DNA of 64,000 nucleotides from Cololabis saira (taxonomy: Eukaryota; Chordata; Actinopteri; Beloniformes; Belonidae): NCBI RefSeq assembly GCF_033807715.1, contig NC_084590.1, positions 5,840,827 through 5,904,826 of the forward strand, given 5' to 3'. The first letter of the stretch is position 1. The number at the start of each line of letters is the position of its first letter. Below the pieces are notes generated by a model that was not told the origin of the DNA, made no database searches, and saw nothing but the letters and a program-made list of their open reading frames with translations. The position numbers were made by a program, and so were the translations under genes. This document shows positions 1 to 10,487 of the stretch, one piece after another.

Positions 1-50
1 GGTTGCTGCCCGGACACTAAAAGAAGTGACACACAGGTATGCAGGCAGAG

Positions 51-95
51 CCATAGACATCATATAGAACACTGTGTTCTATATGATGTCTATGG
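51..95. repeat. 45-bp perfect palindrome
   Basis: Two 22-nt arms, starting CCATAGACATC and ending GATGTCTATGG, pair perfectly around a single central T at 73. A 16-nt direct repeat (ACAGGTATGCAGGCAG) flanks it at 33-48 and 104-119. It could form a hairpin or cruciform. No gene is associated with it. It may be the scar of a mobile element or a local inverted duplication. Confidence 0.85.
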
Positions 96-249
96 GCAGA
101 GCAACAGGTATGCAGGCAGCATACAGCGACAGGCTGAGACTGTTTATTGTTATATCTGAACTCTGTGGTGAGCCCATGCAGTGAAAGAGCATCTACAAAC
201 ACCAGAGAGGCAGCCGGTAAGATGCTCAACAGAGACTTTGTACAGACGT

Positions 250-950
250 TCATTTGAAGGTTGCCTGTGTTTGTGTTAGCGTTAGCTTAGCCACAGGGTT
301 GGTTGCCCGGCTACATGTGGCTTGTGAAATGTTTGATGCACGTATGGTGATTTCTGATTGCTTATCCTTAATTTAATTTACTTAATTTATAGCATGATTT
401 GAGTATTCTCATACTTTAATATTCAACATCATTCTTTAAATATCATTTCATTGTATTCAAATATTGACCGTAAATGTAATTAAGGTTAAATAAAGTAATT
501 AAGGTTAAATAAAGTAATTAAGGTTAAATAAAATAATTGATGTTAAAATTAATTCATACTTACCTGAAACATGTTAAAAAACAGACCAACAATAAATATT
601 AAAAATAAGTGAAATTCATACTTACCTGACAACATGCTAAAATAATGGACAAATGGGTAACTTAATTTGTAAATTTGCAATTTAATGTTAAGGTTTGCGT
701 TTCACAGTATTTATTTATTTAGGTGTTTATTTTATGGTATTTTCTGCACTTATCTCGTATCTTGTATGCTTATTTCCTATTATAATAATTTTAGTTATGT
801 ACAGAATTTAAGCATTTTCTTTTTGTGGGTTTTGATTGAAAGGTTTTTCACCTAATGGCAAAGGATGGATTATTCACCTTGGAAATAAAAGAAAGAAAAG
901 GAAAAGCTGTCTGGTCATTTAGTGGATTCCAGTTAAAAAACTCTGGGTAG
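250..950. other. AT-rich, gene-free
   Basis: No coding, RSS or leader signal is visible. About three tandem copies of an ATTAAGGTTAAATAAAGTA unit lie at roughly 478-540, and the short phrase AATTCATACTTACCTGA occurs twice near 550-630. Otherwise this is AT-rich intergenic DNA. Confidence 0.6.
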
Positions 951-1040
951 ATGACATCCCTTTCAAGTGGGGAAAATTGCATGGCAAAAAACACAAGCAA
1001 CTTGACATACATTGTTCAATGGCTCCATGAGGACGATGCA

Positions 1041-1079
1041 GGTTTTTGTAAGGTAGATGAAATGACTCCAGTCACTGTG
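1041..1079 (-). promoter_or_regulatory. 23-bp RSS of V1
   Basis: Heptamer CACAGTG (1073-1079), 23-bp spacer (1050-1072) and nonamer ACAAAAACC (1041-1049), read on the minus strand. It is fully consensus although the V is dead. Confidence 0.9.
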
Positions 1080-1281
1080 GTTCACGAGCACAATAATAAA
1101 CAGCAGAGTCTTCAGTCTTCAGACTGTTTATCTGCAGAAACAGCTGCTGTCTGTTATTGTCTCTGGAGACGGTGAACCGGCCTTGAACTGACTGAGAGTA
1201 GGATTTGCTACTGCCACCACCGTTACTGATTCTTGCAATCCACTCCAGTCCTTTTCCAGGAGCCTGTCTGACCCAGGCCAT
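1080..1281 (-). pseudogene. IGHV: VH pseudogene V1 (5'-truncated; FR2-FR3 only)
   Basis: The minus strand encodes FR2 ([16 protein letters not shown]), CDR2 and a complete FR3 ending YYCAREPQ, followed by a consensus 23-bp RSS. FR1, the leader and the promoter are missing. At 1282 the sequence switches to DNA that lies about 200 bp upstream of the V2 leader in the neighbouring copy (from about 4,108). A deletion of about 450 bp with 2-nt microhomology therefore removed the 5' half. FR3 matches V2 at every residue. It cannot be expressed, but it could donate sequence in gene conversion because FR2-FR3 is uninterrupted. Confidence 0.9.
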
Positions 1282-2200
1282 GAGTTTATACGTAAAACCT
1301 GAATTCTGGTCTAGTTCTGTTCAGAATCTTGTTTACACCTGTAGATGTTGATGAAGAAATGTCTTGAAAACAGAGTAAAAAATATGCATTTTTTTAAAGT
1401 AAAAATCATTGCTGAAAAATTGTGATTCATCCTCCACCTGTCGATTTACTTTACAGATTTAAAAAATGTGAGGTTTCATGTTTCAAAGATCATCAATAAA
1501 ACCACCTGCTGTTTCTGACTTGTGAGTTTGATAACAACTCTGTAACTTCCCTCTAGAGGTCAAAAAGGGAACTGCAATAAGCGTTGCACTCGAAGTTTTG
1601 TAAAAAAAAGTCCTAAAATTAGAAACTTTGTTGGTGTTCTCCACATGTATTTAATCTCTTTGAGTTTTAGAGAGTTTGTTTTTCATGTGGAGTTGTTTAA
1701 GAGGAGCAGATACAACCTCAAATGTGTTTTCTGTCAGTTTACTTGCTCTTGAACTCATGAGCATCAGCTCCTTCAGGCTTTTGTGTTTATCTCATTTTAG
1801 TTCCTGCGGCTGTGGTGGCCTGGTGGTTTGTATGGTTCCCTCCCACTCAGAAGGTTCTTGGTTTGACTCTTGGCTGAGGTTTTTGCTTCTTTCAGGGTTA
1901 CATCATGTCAGACATCTGATGTAAAGCATCCACCTCTGCTGTGGCAGTCCCTTCAAAAACATGACTTTCTATCTTGTTTCTGCTGAAATGAACCAACACA
2001 GACTCAGAAACTGCTGTCTTCCGTCTGACTGTGGGATCAATTACCAACAGTTCTGCAATAAGAAAAGCAGTTCCTCAAAACCATATTGTGTCAAATTAAA
2101 GACGTGTCAACTGTCAGGTTGTTTGTTGTTTTTTATTATTTTATCCATGAAATATACATATGATAATTGTTAAAGGGGGAATAAATAACACTTTTCAGGA
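1282..2200. repeat. Duplicated V-flank, copy A (copy B about 4,108-5,820)
   Basis: This stretch matches about 4,108-4,888 and 5,656-5,820 closely, for example in the phrases around GGTCTAGTTCTGTTCAG and CATCAGCTCCTTCAGGC. Copy B carries an extra insertion of about 770 bp. The duplication shows that V1 and V2 arose by tandem duplication of a V-plus-flank unit. Open frames inside it look incidental. Confidence 0.85.
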
Positions 2201-2203
2201 TAA

Positions 2204-2582
2204 ACTGTTCATCTGCAGATACACCTGCTGTCTGCTGTTGTCTCTGGAGACGGTGAACCGGCCTTTGACTGACTGGGAGTAATAGATGGTGCCACTGCCA
2301 CTACTGATATAAGCAATCCATTCCAGTCCTTTTCCAGCAGCCTGTCTGATCCAAGCGTTACTAGGATTACTACTAAACCCTGAGTATGTACAAGTCAGTC
2401 TGTGGGATTCTCCAGGTCTTTTTACTGCTGGTTCAGACTCAGTCAGTGTTTGACCGTCAGTACCTGCAGAAATATAATCACACCATTAATAGAGTCACAT
2501 TGACTTTATATAAATTGTTTTTTAACTACTTACCAGCCAATGCACCAAAAAGAAAAATGACAAAATGACCAGTTCTGATCAT
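2204..2582 (-). pseudogene. IGHV: VH pseudogene V3 (3'-truncated)
   Basis: The leader exon 2534-2582 has an ATG, a hydrophobic core and a GTAAGT donor. The V exon starts at 2463 after a CTGCAG acceptor. It reads in frame through FR1 ([18 protein letters not shown]), FR2 ([14 protein letters not shown]), CDR2 and FR3 to about QMNSL, then stops. The end of FR3 with its cysteine and the RSS are gone, replaced at about 2,204 by sequence also seen at 5,820. With no FR3 cysteine and no RSS it cannot rearrange. The family is the same as V1, V2 and V4. Confidence 0.88.
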
Positions 2583-2696
2583 TTTAACTCTTTTTGTTGT
2601 TGCTGTTGTTCCTTCTGCAGTTGTTTATCAGACTGAGTCACTGACTTCTGCTCCGAGACACTTAAGAACAAAATCAACATATCAGTTTTTGCATCT

Positions 2697-2704
2697 ACTC
2701 CTCC
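2697..2704 (-). promoter_or_regulatory. Octamer-like promoter element of V3
   Basis: TTTTGCAT on the plus strand is ATGCAAAA on the minus, one base off the Ig octamer ATGCAAAT. It lies about 115 bp upstream of the V3 leader ATG, as at V2 and V4. Confidence 0.6.
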
Positions 2705-3420
2705 CCCTTAAAAAAGAAGGCATGATTTAAATACTTCTGCATCATTCAATATAAACATGATTTATATTTTAGTGAAGCTTTGCAAATTAGTCAGATGTGT
2801 TCTAAATAAGTAAAAACTTTTAATAAAAAAGCATACGAAAATAAAAGATTTACAAGGACAGGTGGCCCAAAACAAACAAAACAAGAAAACGATTGTATTT
2901 GACCCAAAATGTTCCATTTCCCTACATTTACCTGGTAATATCTCTGAACAGATGATTTAAAATCAGATAAATCAGCATAAAATGACCTAAAAGTACAGCG
3001 GCACATTGGACAAACAGTTGTGAATTTTGGTTGAAAGGAAAAATAGATGATATTGTAAGTATTATGAAAGTTGGGAGTATTTGAGGATATTTTGCAGGAG
3101 AGGTGAATCAGTTTATTAGTTTTGTGTAGCTACATGGTGTAGCTCTACTATACTGTTGGAAGGGTCCTGCTGCACACAATCAGACACAATCAAGGAAAGT
3201 ATTTATTTTATTTGACTGAAGCCAATCGATGAATCTGTCATAGTTGCAGCCAAATTAAACAAAGAAATACATGCAATTATACTATACAGATTCTTATTGT
3301 TTCTTATTGATGATGACTCTTGTTGGTTGGCCATAGGCTTTTATAAGTGCTATATAAATAAAGCTGACTTTGACAAAGTGTAGTTGTTACATTGTTCAAT
3401 GGCTCCATGAGGAAGATACA
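2705..3420. other. Gene-free spacer with retroposon-like tail
   Basis: No V, J or coding signal is seen. Near 3,330-3,370 the phrase GCTATATAAATAAAGCTGAC resembles the 3' tail of fish retroposons. The remainder is AT-rich. Confidence 0.5.
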
Positions 3421-3459
3421 GGTTTTTGTACGGTAGATGAAATGACTCCAGTCACTGTG
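3421..3459 (-). promoter_or_regulatory. 23-bp RSS of V2
   Basis: Heptamer CACAGTG (3453-3459), 23-bp spacer (3430-3452), nonamer ACAAAAACC (3421-3429). It begins directly after the V2 coding end. Confidence 0.95.
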
Positions 3460-3901
3460 GTTCACGAGCACAATAATAAACAGCAGAGTCTTCAGTCTTC
3501 AGACTGTTTATCTGCAGAAACAGCTGCTGTCTGTTATTGTCTCTGGAGACGGTGAACCGGCCTTGAACTGACTGAGAGTAGTATTTGCTACTGCCACCAC
3601 CGCTACTGATGTATGCAATCCACTCCAGTCCTTTTCCAGGAGCCTGTCTGACCCAGGCCATGTAGTAGTTACTGAAAGTGAATCCAGAGGTTGTACAGGT
3701 CAGTGTGTGGGATTCTCCAGGTCTTTTAACCACTGATTCAGACTCTGTTAATGTCTGACCATCAGCACCTGTCAATGGAAAAGAAATTAGTCATAAAAAA
3801 TACTTTAACAACTTTATAAATACAGATTCAACTCAGGGTCAGTTAACATTTTCACCTGCCCAGCAGATAGTTAAAAGCAGCAGTCCTGTCCTGAATCCCA
3901 T
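3460..3901 (-). CDS. IGHV: Intact VH gene V2 (leader + V exon)
   Basis: This is a germline heavy-chain variable segment that supplies the V part of antibody heavy chains after V-D-J joining. The leader exon 3856-3901 ([16 protein letters not shown]) has a GTGAAA donor. The V exon 3460-3768 follows a TTGACAG acceptor in phase 1. It contains FR1 ([18 protein letters not shown]), the first cysteine (LTC), CDR1 [10 protein letters not shown]2 with [15 protein letters not shown]2 ISSGGGSS and FR3 ending [12 protein letters not shown]. Both canonical cysteines and the FR2 tryptophan are present. A consensus 23-bp RSS follows and an octamer-like element precedes it. It looks functional. It lies downstream of the IgT constant gene, so it probably serves the next D-J-C cluster past the left edge. 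Confidence 0.95.
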
Positions 3902-3973
3902 CGTGTCAACTGTGTTCTCACTTTTCTCTGTTGTTCACTTTACAGTCAGATAAATAGAGACTGGAGATCTCTA

Positions 3974-3981
3974 TTTTGCAT
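3974..3981 (-). promoter_or_regulatory. Octamer-like promoter element of V2
   Basis: ATGCAAAA on the minus strand, 73 bp upstream of the V2 leader ATG, next to a GAGTCA motif that is shared with V4. Confidence 0.65.
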
Positions 3982-4107
3982 TGACTCCTCCTCAAAAATC
4001 AAACCGGTCCAGACTGAATCAGTGATGCTCCAGCATCTGATTTACGACCACACGGATTCATGAGTTGATATAAAACCTAAGGGGAAACTAAGGAGGCAAC
4101 TCTTCCC

Positions 4108-5820
4108 TGAGTTTATATGTAAAACCTGAATTCTGGTCTAGTTCTGTTCAGAATCTTGTTTACACCTGTAGATGTTTATGAAGAAATGTCTTGAAAACAG
4201 AGTAAAAAATTTGCATTTTTTAAAAGTAAAAATCATTGCTGAAAAATTGTGATTCATCTTCCACCTGTCGATTTACTTTACAGATTTAAAAAATGTGATG
4301 TTTCATGTTTCAAAGATCATCAATAAAACCACCTGCTGTTTCTGACTTGTGAGTTTGATAACAACTCTGTAACTTCCCTCTAGAGGTCAAAAAGGGAACT
4401 GCAATAAGCGTTGCACTCGAAGTTTTGTAAAAAAAAGTCCTAAAATAAGAAACTTTGTTGGTGTTCTCCGCATGTATTTCATCTCCTTGAGTTTTAGAGA
4501 GTTTGTTTTTCATGTGGAGTTGTTTAAGAGGAGCATATACAACCTCAAATGTGTTTTCTGTCAGTTTACTTGCTCTTGAACTCATGAGCATCAGCTCCTT
4601 CAGGCTTTTGTGTTTATCTCATTTTAGTTCCTGCGGCTCTGGTGGCCTGGCGGTTTGTATGGTTCCCTCCCACTCAGAAGGTTCTTGGTTTGACTCTTGG
4701 CTGAGGTTTTTGCTTCTTTCAGGGTTACATCATGTCAGACATCTGATGTAAAGCATCCACCTCTGCTGTGGCAGTCCCTTCAAAAACTTGACTTTCTATC
4801 TTGTTTCTGCTGAAATGAACCAACACAGACTCAGAAACTGCTGTCTTCCGTCTGACTGTGGGATCAATTACCAACAGTGCTGCAATAAATAATGCTGCTA
4901 TAGGTCTCTGCTGCAGGGGGGCACCGACATGATCCACTGGGCGGTGCCTCTCACCTTTCTTCCCTTCCTCTCTTCTCCATTTCCATTTTTATGTATTATA
5001 AGTATCTCATAGCTATCATTTTTGTCCAATGCTCCTGTAGTTTCTTGTGCTGGCCCCCCTTTTTTTTCAATTTTTTCACTTTTGTACATGGTGCCGCATC
5101 CTCTGCCGGTGGCGAAGAGCATCTCTGAATGCACAACACCGGATCCTGCAGCGTGGGAGTGAGAGGGGCAGGGTAACGGCCCGGGCAGGCGGGGGAGAGA
5201 TTTGTCCGTCAAGACTCCTCTCCCTGGCCCTGCACCTTCTCAACCTTTCCCCGACCCTGCACCTAACCTGGGGCTTGCTGATTGGGCCGGAGCTTCAGGA
5301 GCTGCGTGCTGGGCTGCGGTGCCCACCCCTGGTGCCCACCCCCGGTCATCCCGCTGCTGCTTCCACCTGCCTGCGGTCCCCACCCCCGGTCATCCCGCTG
5401 CTGCTTCCACATGCCTGCTGTGTGCTGTTGACGTCCCCGACCCCCCAGTCTGGCCCTCGACAGGAGGGTCCCCCCTTATGAGCCTGGTCCTGCTCAAGCT
5501 ACTGTTTGGCTTAAGGTTTTTCTTCCACTAGGGGAGTTTTTACCTGCCATTGTTTATGTAATAAATGCTCGGGGGTTGATGTTCTGGGTCTCTGGAAGAT
5601 CCTAGAGACAACGTTTCTTGTATTAGAACGCTATATAAATAAAATTGAATTCAATTAGAAAAACAGTTCCTCAATATCTCTCACTCTTATATTGTAATCT
5701 GGAAAAATCATATTGTGTCAAATTAAAGATGTGTCAACTGTCAGGTTGTTTGTTGTTTTTTATGATTTTATCCATGAAATATACATATGATAATTGTTAA
5801 AGGGGGAATAAATAACAGTT
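4108..5820. repeat. Duplicated V-flank, copy B
   Basis: Counterpart of 1,282-2,200. The two copies align closely up to about 4,888. Copy B then contains a unique insertion and resumes at about 5,656. It ends at the target site of the RTE-like LINE. Confidence 0.85.
4889..5655 (+). mobile_element. GC-rich retroelement-like insertion
   Basis: This segment is present in duplication copy B but absent from copy A (which reads straight through at about 2,063), so it is a later insertion. It is GC-rich in the middle and contains a direct repeat built on CCCACCCCCGGTCATCCCGC. It ends with GCTATATAAATAAAATTGAATTC, the type of tail seen on fish non-LTR elements. Open frames of about 100-140 codons inside have biased, Pro/Leu-rich composition and no recognisable domain. 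The family is not identified. Confidence 0.65.
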
Positions 5821-6187
5821 TCAGGATATTCGCAGGAGTAGAAATTTGATACAAAAAAAAAAAGCTGTCAACAACAGCCCTCCTCCTTGAACCGCCACCT
5901 TACTGTGGTGGAGGGGTTTATGTGCCCGAGTGATCCTAGGAGCTAGGTTGTCGGGGGCACTTATGCCCCTGGTAGGGACTCCCATGGCAAACAGGTCCTG
6001 GGTGACGGGCCAGACTAAGAGCGGTTCACAAGCCAAACATGGATAAAGTTAAACCGCTACGTCGCCCGGATCGGCGTCACCGGGGCCCCGCCCTGGAGCC
6101 AGGCCTGGGGTTGGGGCTCGCTGGCGAGCGCCTGGTGGCCGGGTCTTTGCCCGTGGGACCCGGCCGGGCTCAGCCCGAAACGGCGAC

Positions 6188-9100
6188 GTGGGCCAGCCTT
6201 CCTGTAGGCCCACCACCCGCAGGAAGGTCTGTGAGAGGCCGGTGCATTGTGGACTGGGTAGCAGTTGTGGCGGGGTGCCTCGACGACCCAATCCCTGGAC
6301 CAAAACCCTCACAGTGGGGACATGGAATGCCACCTCTCTGGGGGGGAAGGAGCCGGAGCTTGTGCGTGAGGTTGAGAGATACCGGCTAGAGATAGTCGGG
6401 CTCACCTCCACACATAGCTTGGGCTCTGGAACCCAGCTCCTTGAAAGGGGCTGGACCCTCCACTACTCTGGAGTTGCCCAGGGTGAGAGGCGGCGGGCTG
6501 GCGTGGGCTTGGTTATAGCCCCTCAGCTCAGTCGCCATGTGTTGGAGTTCCCTGTCTCTCACTGTTGTTTGTGCCTACGGGCCGAACAGCAGTGCGGAGT
6601 ACCCGGCCTTCTTGGGGTCCCTGGGAGGAGTACTTGATAGTGCTCCAACTGGGGACTCCATTGTTCTACTGGGGGACTTCAACGCTCACGTGGGCGATGA
6701 CAGTGATACCTGGAGAGGCGTGATTGGGAGGAATGGCCTCCCCGATCTGAACCCGAGCGGTGTTTTGTTGTTGGACTTCTGTCCAACCACAGTTTGTCCA
6801 TAACGAACACCATGTTCAAGCATAAGGGTGTCCATCAGTGCACGTGGCACCAGGACACCCTAGGCCGGAGGTCAATGATCGACTTTGTTGTTGTTTCATC
6901 TGACCTCCGGCCGCATGTCTTGGACACTCGGGTGAAGAGAGGGGCTGAGCTGTCAACTGATCACCACCTGGTGATGAGTTGGATGCGCTGGCGGAGGAGG
7001 AGGTTGGACAGACCGGGCAGACCCAAACGGATTGTGAGGGTCTGTTGGGAACGTCTGGCTGAGCCCTCTGTCAGGGACATCTTTAACTCCCACCTCCGAG
7101 GGAGCTTCTCTCGGATCCCGGGGGAGGCGGGGGACATTGAGTCCGAGTGGACCATGTTCTCTGCGTCCATTGTCGACGCAGCGGTTCGAAGTTGTGGACG
7201 CAAGGTCTCCGGTGCCTGTCGTGGCGGCAATCCTAGAACCCGGTGGTGGACACCGGAAGTACAGGATGCCGTCAGACCTACCGGGTTATGTTGGCCAGTG
7301 GGACTCCTGATGCAGTAGATGGGTACCGGCAGGCCAAGCGAGCCGCGGCTCGGGCGGTCCTGGAGGCAAAAACTCGGGTCTGGGAGGAGTTCGGGGAGGC
7401 CATGGAGGAAGACTTTCGGTCGGCCTCGAGGAAATTCTGGAGGACCGTTCGGCGCCTCAGAAGGGGGAAGCAGTACTCTGCCGGCACCGTTTACGGTGTG
7501 GGTGGGGAGCTGTTGACCTCGACTGGGGACATTGTCGGACGGTGGAAGGAATACTTCGAGGATCTCCTCAACCCGACTGACATGCCTTCCACTGAGGAAG
7601 CAGAGGGTTGGGGCTCGGAGGCGTGCTCATCCATCACCCAAGCCGAGGTCACCGAGTTGGTTCGTAAGCTCCTCAGTGGCAGGGCACCGGGGGTGGATGA
7701 GATTCGCCCTGAGTACCTCAAGTCTCTGGATGTCGTAGGGCTGTCTTGGCTGACACGCCTCTGCGACATTGCATGGAGGAAGGGGACAGTACCGCTGGAG
7801 TGGCAAACCGGGGTGGTGGTCCCTCTGTTTAAAAAGGGGGACCGGAGAGTGTGTTCCAACTATAGGGGGATCACACTTCTCAGCCTCCCCGGGAAAGTCT
7901 ACGCCAGGGTACTGGAGAGGAGATTACGGCCGATAGTCGAACCTCGGATTCAGAAGGAACAATGCGGTTTTCGTCCCGGTCGTGGAACACTGGACCAGCT
8001 CTACACCCTCCGCAGGGTGCTCGAGGGTTCATGGGAATTTGCCCAACCAGTCTACATGTGCTTTGTGGAGCTGGAGAAGGCATTTGACCGTGTCCCTCGT
8101 GCCATTCTGTGGGGGGTGCTCAGCGAGTATGGAGTCCGGGGCCCTCTGTTAAGGGCTGTCCGGTCTCTGTATGATCGGAGCAGGAGTCTGGTTCGCATTG
8201 CCGGCAGTAGATCAGACTTGATCAGACTAGATCCCGGTGCATGTTGGACTCCGGCAGGGCTGCCCTTTGTCACCGGTCCTGTTCATAATTTTTATGGACA
8301 GGATTTCTAGGCGCAGCCAGGGGCCAGAGGGGATCCGGTTTGGGGACCTCAGGATTTCATCTCTGCTTTTTGCGGATGATGTTGTCCTGTTGGCTTCCTC
8401 GGACCGGGACCTTCAGCATGTGCTGGGGCGGTTTGAGGCCGAGTGCGACGCGGCAGGGATGAGAATCAGCACTTCCAAATCCGAGGCCATGGTTCTCCAT
8501 CGGAAAAGGGTGGCATGCCTTCTCCGGGTGGGTGGAGAAGTCCTGCCTCAGGTGGAGGAGTTCAAGTATCTCGGGATCTTGTTCACGAGTGAGGGAACGA
8601 TGGAGCGTGAGATTGACAGACGGATCGGTGCAGCGTCCGCAGTTATGCGGTCGATGTACCGGACCGTCGTGGTGAAGAAGGAGCTGAGCCGAAAGGCGAA
8701 GCTCTCGATTTACCGGTCAATCTACGCACCTACCCTCACCTATGGTCATGAACTTAGGGTAGTGTCCGAAAGGACAAGATCGCGGATACAAGCGGCCGAG
8801 ATGAGTTTCCTCCGCAGGGTGGCTGGACGCTCCCTTAGAGATAGGGTGAGGAGTTCGGTCACCCGGGAGGAGCTCAGAGTCGAGCCGCTACTCCTCCACA
8901 TTGAGAGGAGTCAGCTGAGGTGGCTTGGGCATCTGTACCGGATCAGGGTTTCCGTTGTTCGGTAATTGCCGGACTTTGTCCGGTAAAATATGCCGAAGTC
9001 CGGTATTTTATAATCTCTCCGGTCAAAAGGTCCGGTGAAAATACTCACTGGTGCTGCGGGACTAGAGTCCCCGGGAGTACCGCGGAGGGACACGCCGAGC

Positions 9101-9728
9101 CCCGGCGGAGGGACACGCCGAGCCTCGGTGCCGGGAGCCGGGAGCCGGGAGGAAGCGGACATCCACGTGTGCGTTGATTTTTGGTTCCGCGTCGCACCGA
9201 CGCAGAGCCTACGGCGTAGGTTACACGCAAGCTTTGGCAATATTTATTTATTTTTTGAAGTTACGCTCGCGAGTCAATTGACGGGACTTATTTTATTTTA
9301 AATACCCTGTTTTTCAATAAAAATACTATTAAATGACTGGCATTGATATCGTACTACTGCATATGATTTATTTTTAACCTCAATAAATTCATATAGCCTA
9401 TGTGACCGGAATTTCAAACATTTGTCCGGTAAATTGAAACCCTGCCGGTCACATTGTCCGGTGCCAATTTTTTCTAGCGGAAACACTGTACCGGATGCCT
9501 CCTGGACGCCTCCCTAGGGAGGTGTTCCAGGCATGTCCCACCGGGAGGAGACCCCGGAGAAGACCCAGGACACGCTGGAGAGACTATGTCGCTCGGCTGG
9601 CCTGGGAACGCCTCGGACTCCCCCCGGAAGAGCTGGAGGAAGTGTCTGGGGTGAAGGAAGTCTGGGCATCCCTGCTGAGGCTGCTGCCCCCGCGACCCGG
9701 GAACGGACAAGAGGCGGACGATGAGTGA
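6188..9728 (+). pseudogene. LINE ORF2 (endonuclease-RT), frameshifted
   Basis: Endonuclease motifs come first: GTWNATSLGGK near 6,320, [16 protein letters not shown] near 6,665, and DFVVVSSDLRP then STDHHLV near 6,880-6,970. They are followed by the RT: VDEIRPEYLK near 7,695, NYRGITLLS, CGFRPGRGTLDQL, ELEKAFDRVPR near 8,080, GLRQGCPLSPVLF near 8,240 and LLFADDVVLLAS near 8,370 (the catalytic FADD). A C-terminal [10 protein letters not shown] tail resumes after the hAT insertion. The reading frame shifts near 6,560, 6,790, 7,260 and 8,240, and the hAT insertion splits the C terminus, so the copy is dead. No RNase H domain was seen. Confidence 0.85.
8944..9488. mobile_element. 545-bp non-autonomous hAT element in the LINE
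   Basis: Terminal inverted repeats CAGGGTTTCCG (8944-8954) and CGGAAACACTG (9478-9488), with a perfect 8-bp target duplication TACCGGAT (8936-8943 and 9489-9496). The 8-bp duplication and CAGGG-type end are typical of hAT transposons. There is no transposase. The LINE ORF resumes immediately afterwards, which confirms the boundaries. Confidence 0.9.
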
Positions 9729-9775
9729 TGAGTGAAAAAAAGCTGTCAACAACAGCCCAAAATACAGGAATGGTG

Positions 9776-9814
9776 GGTTTTTGTCCAGCTGCTGAACCAA
9801 ATTGTATCTCTGTG
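9776..9814 (-). promoter_or_regulatory. 23-bp RSS of V4
   Basis: Heptamer CACAGAG (9808-9814, one mismatch to CACAGTG), 23-bp spacer, nonamer ACAAAAACC (9776-9784). The LINE target site starts about 17 bp beyond the nonamer, so the RSS survived the insertion. Confidence 0.9.
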
Positions 9815-10262
9815 TCTCTCGAGCACAATAATAAACAGCAGAGTCTTCAGTCCTCAGACTGCTCATCTGCAGATTCAGCAGCTGTCTGCTGTCATCTCTG
9901 GAGACGGTGAAGCGGCCTCGAACTGACTGAGAGTAGTATCTCCTGGAACCACTGCCGCTGTCGTGCCACGCAATCCACTCCAGACCTTTCCCAGGAGCCT
10001 GTCTGATCCAGGCCATGTAGTTGTCTCTCAGCGTCAGTCCAGAAGCTGTACAGGTCAGTGTGTGGGATTCTCCAGGTCTTTTAACCACTGGTCCTGATTC
10101 TGTCAAGGTTTGACCAGAAACACCTGCAAACAAATAAAATGGGGAATTGAATGGCCTTTGTTTTTTCTTTTGTAATTCAGATTGAGCTCAATGAGTGATT
10201 ATTTTACACTCACCTGCCAAACAGATACTCCAAAGCAAAAGAAATGTATTATTGTCCATCAT
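9815..10262 (-). CDS. IGHV: Intact VH gene V4 (leader + V exon)
   Basis: The leader exon 10214-10262 ([17 protein letters not shown]) has a GTGAGT donor. The V exon 9815-10123 follows a TTTGCAG acceptor in phase 1. FR1 reads [18 protein letters not shown], with LTC; CDR1 is [10 protein letters not shown]2 has [16 protein letters not shown]2 is [10 protein letters not shown]3 ends [12 protein letters not shown]. Both cysteines and the FR2 tryptophan are present. The family is that of V1-V3. The RTE-like LINE sits directly downstream but does not break the gene. It appears functional, apart from one heptamer mismatch. Confidence 0.94.
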
Positions 10263-10291
10263 GTCTGACTGTGTCCACTGCTGTCACATTG

Positions 10292-10299
10292 TTTTGCAT
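10292..10299 (-). promoter_or_regulatory. Octamer-like promoter element of V4
   Basis: ATGCAAAA on the minus strand, 30 bp upstream of the first V4 ATG, with the adjacent GAGTCA shared with V2. Confidence 0.6.
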
Positions 10300-10487
10300 T
10301 GACTCCTCCTCATAAGAAGGATTTAACTTATTTAGACTTTGGACTATCACACTGAAAAACTATGGAATTTGAATTTCTTTACCTTAAATAACGTTAAATA
10401 GAATTTCATTAGTTCCTTTAACAACCTACTGTTAGTTAAAGGTTCAGTGATTGCAATGTATATGTAAGAGAGCTGTGGTTCAGATTA

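Larger units (their letters stand above)
5881..9734 (+). mobile_element. RTE-like LINE, near full length, inactivated
   Basis: A non-LTR retrotransposon flanked by an 18-24 nt target duplication ending AGCTGTCAACAACAGCCC (5863-5880 and 9741-9758). It carries an AP-endonuclease region and a reverse transcriptase, and ends in a short A-run. It inserted about 20 bp beyond the V4 nonamer. A hAT element later inserted into the 3' part of the ORF at 8,944. The clade is inferred from the RT and endonuclease style; L2-type affinity cannot be excluded by eye. Confidence 0.85.

Noticed and set aside
5047..5531. Pro/Leu-rich ORFs of 109-144 codons
   Set aside because: They overlap in different frames inside an insertion absent from the paralogous copy; composition is repeat-driven.
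9035..9301. Arg/Gly/Pro-rich open frames on both strands
   Set aside because: They lie inside the hAT element, which has no transposase; GC-rich sequence keeps frames open.
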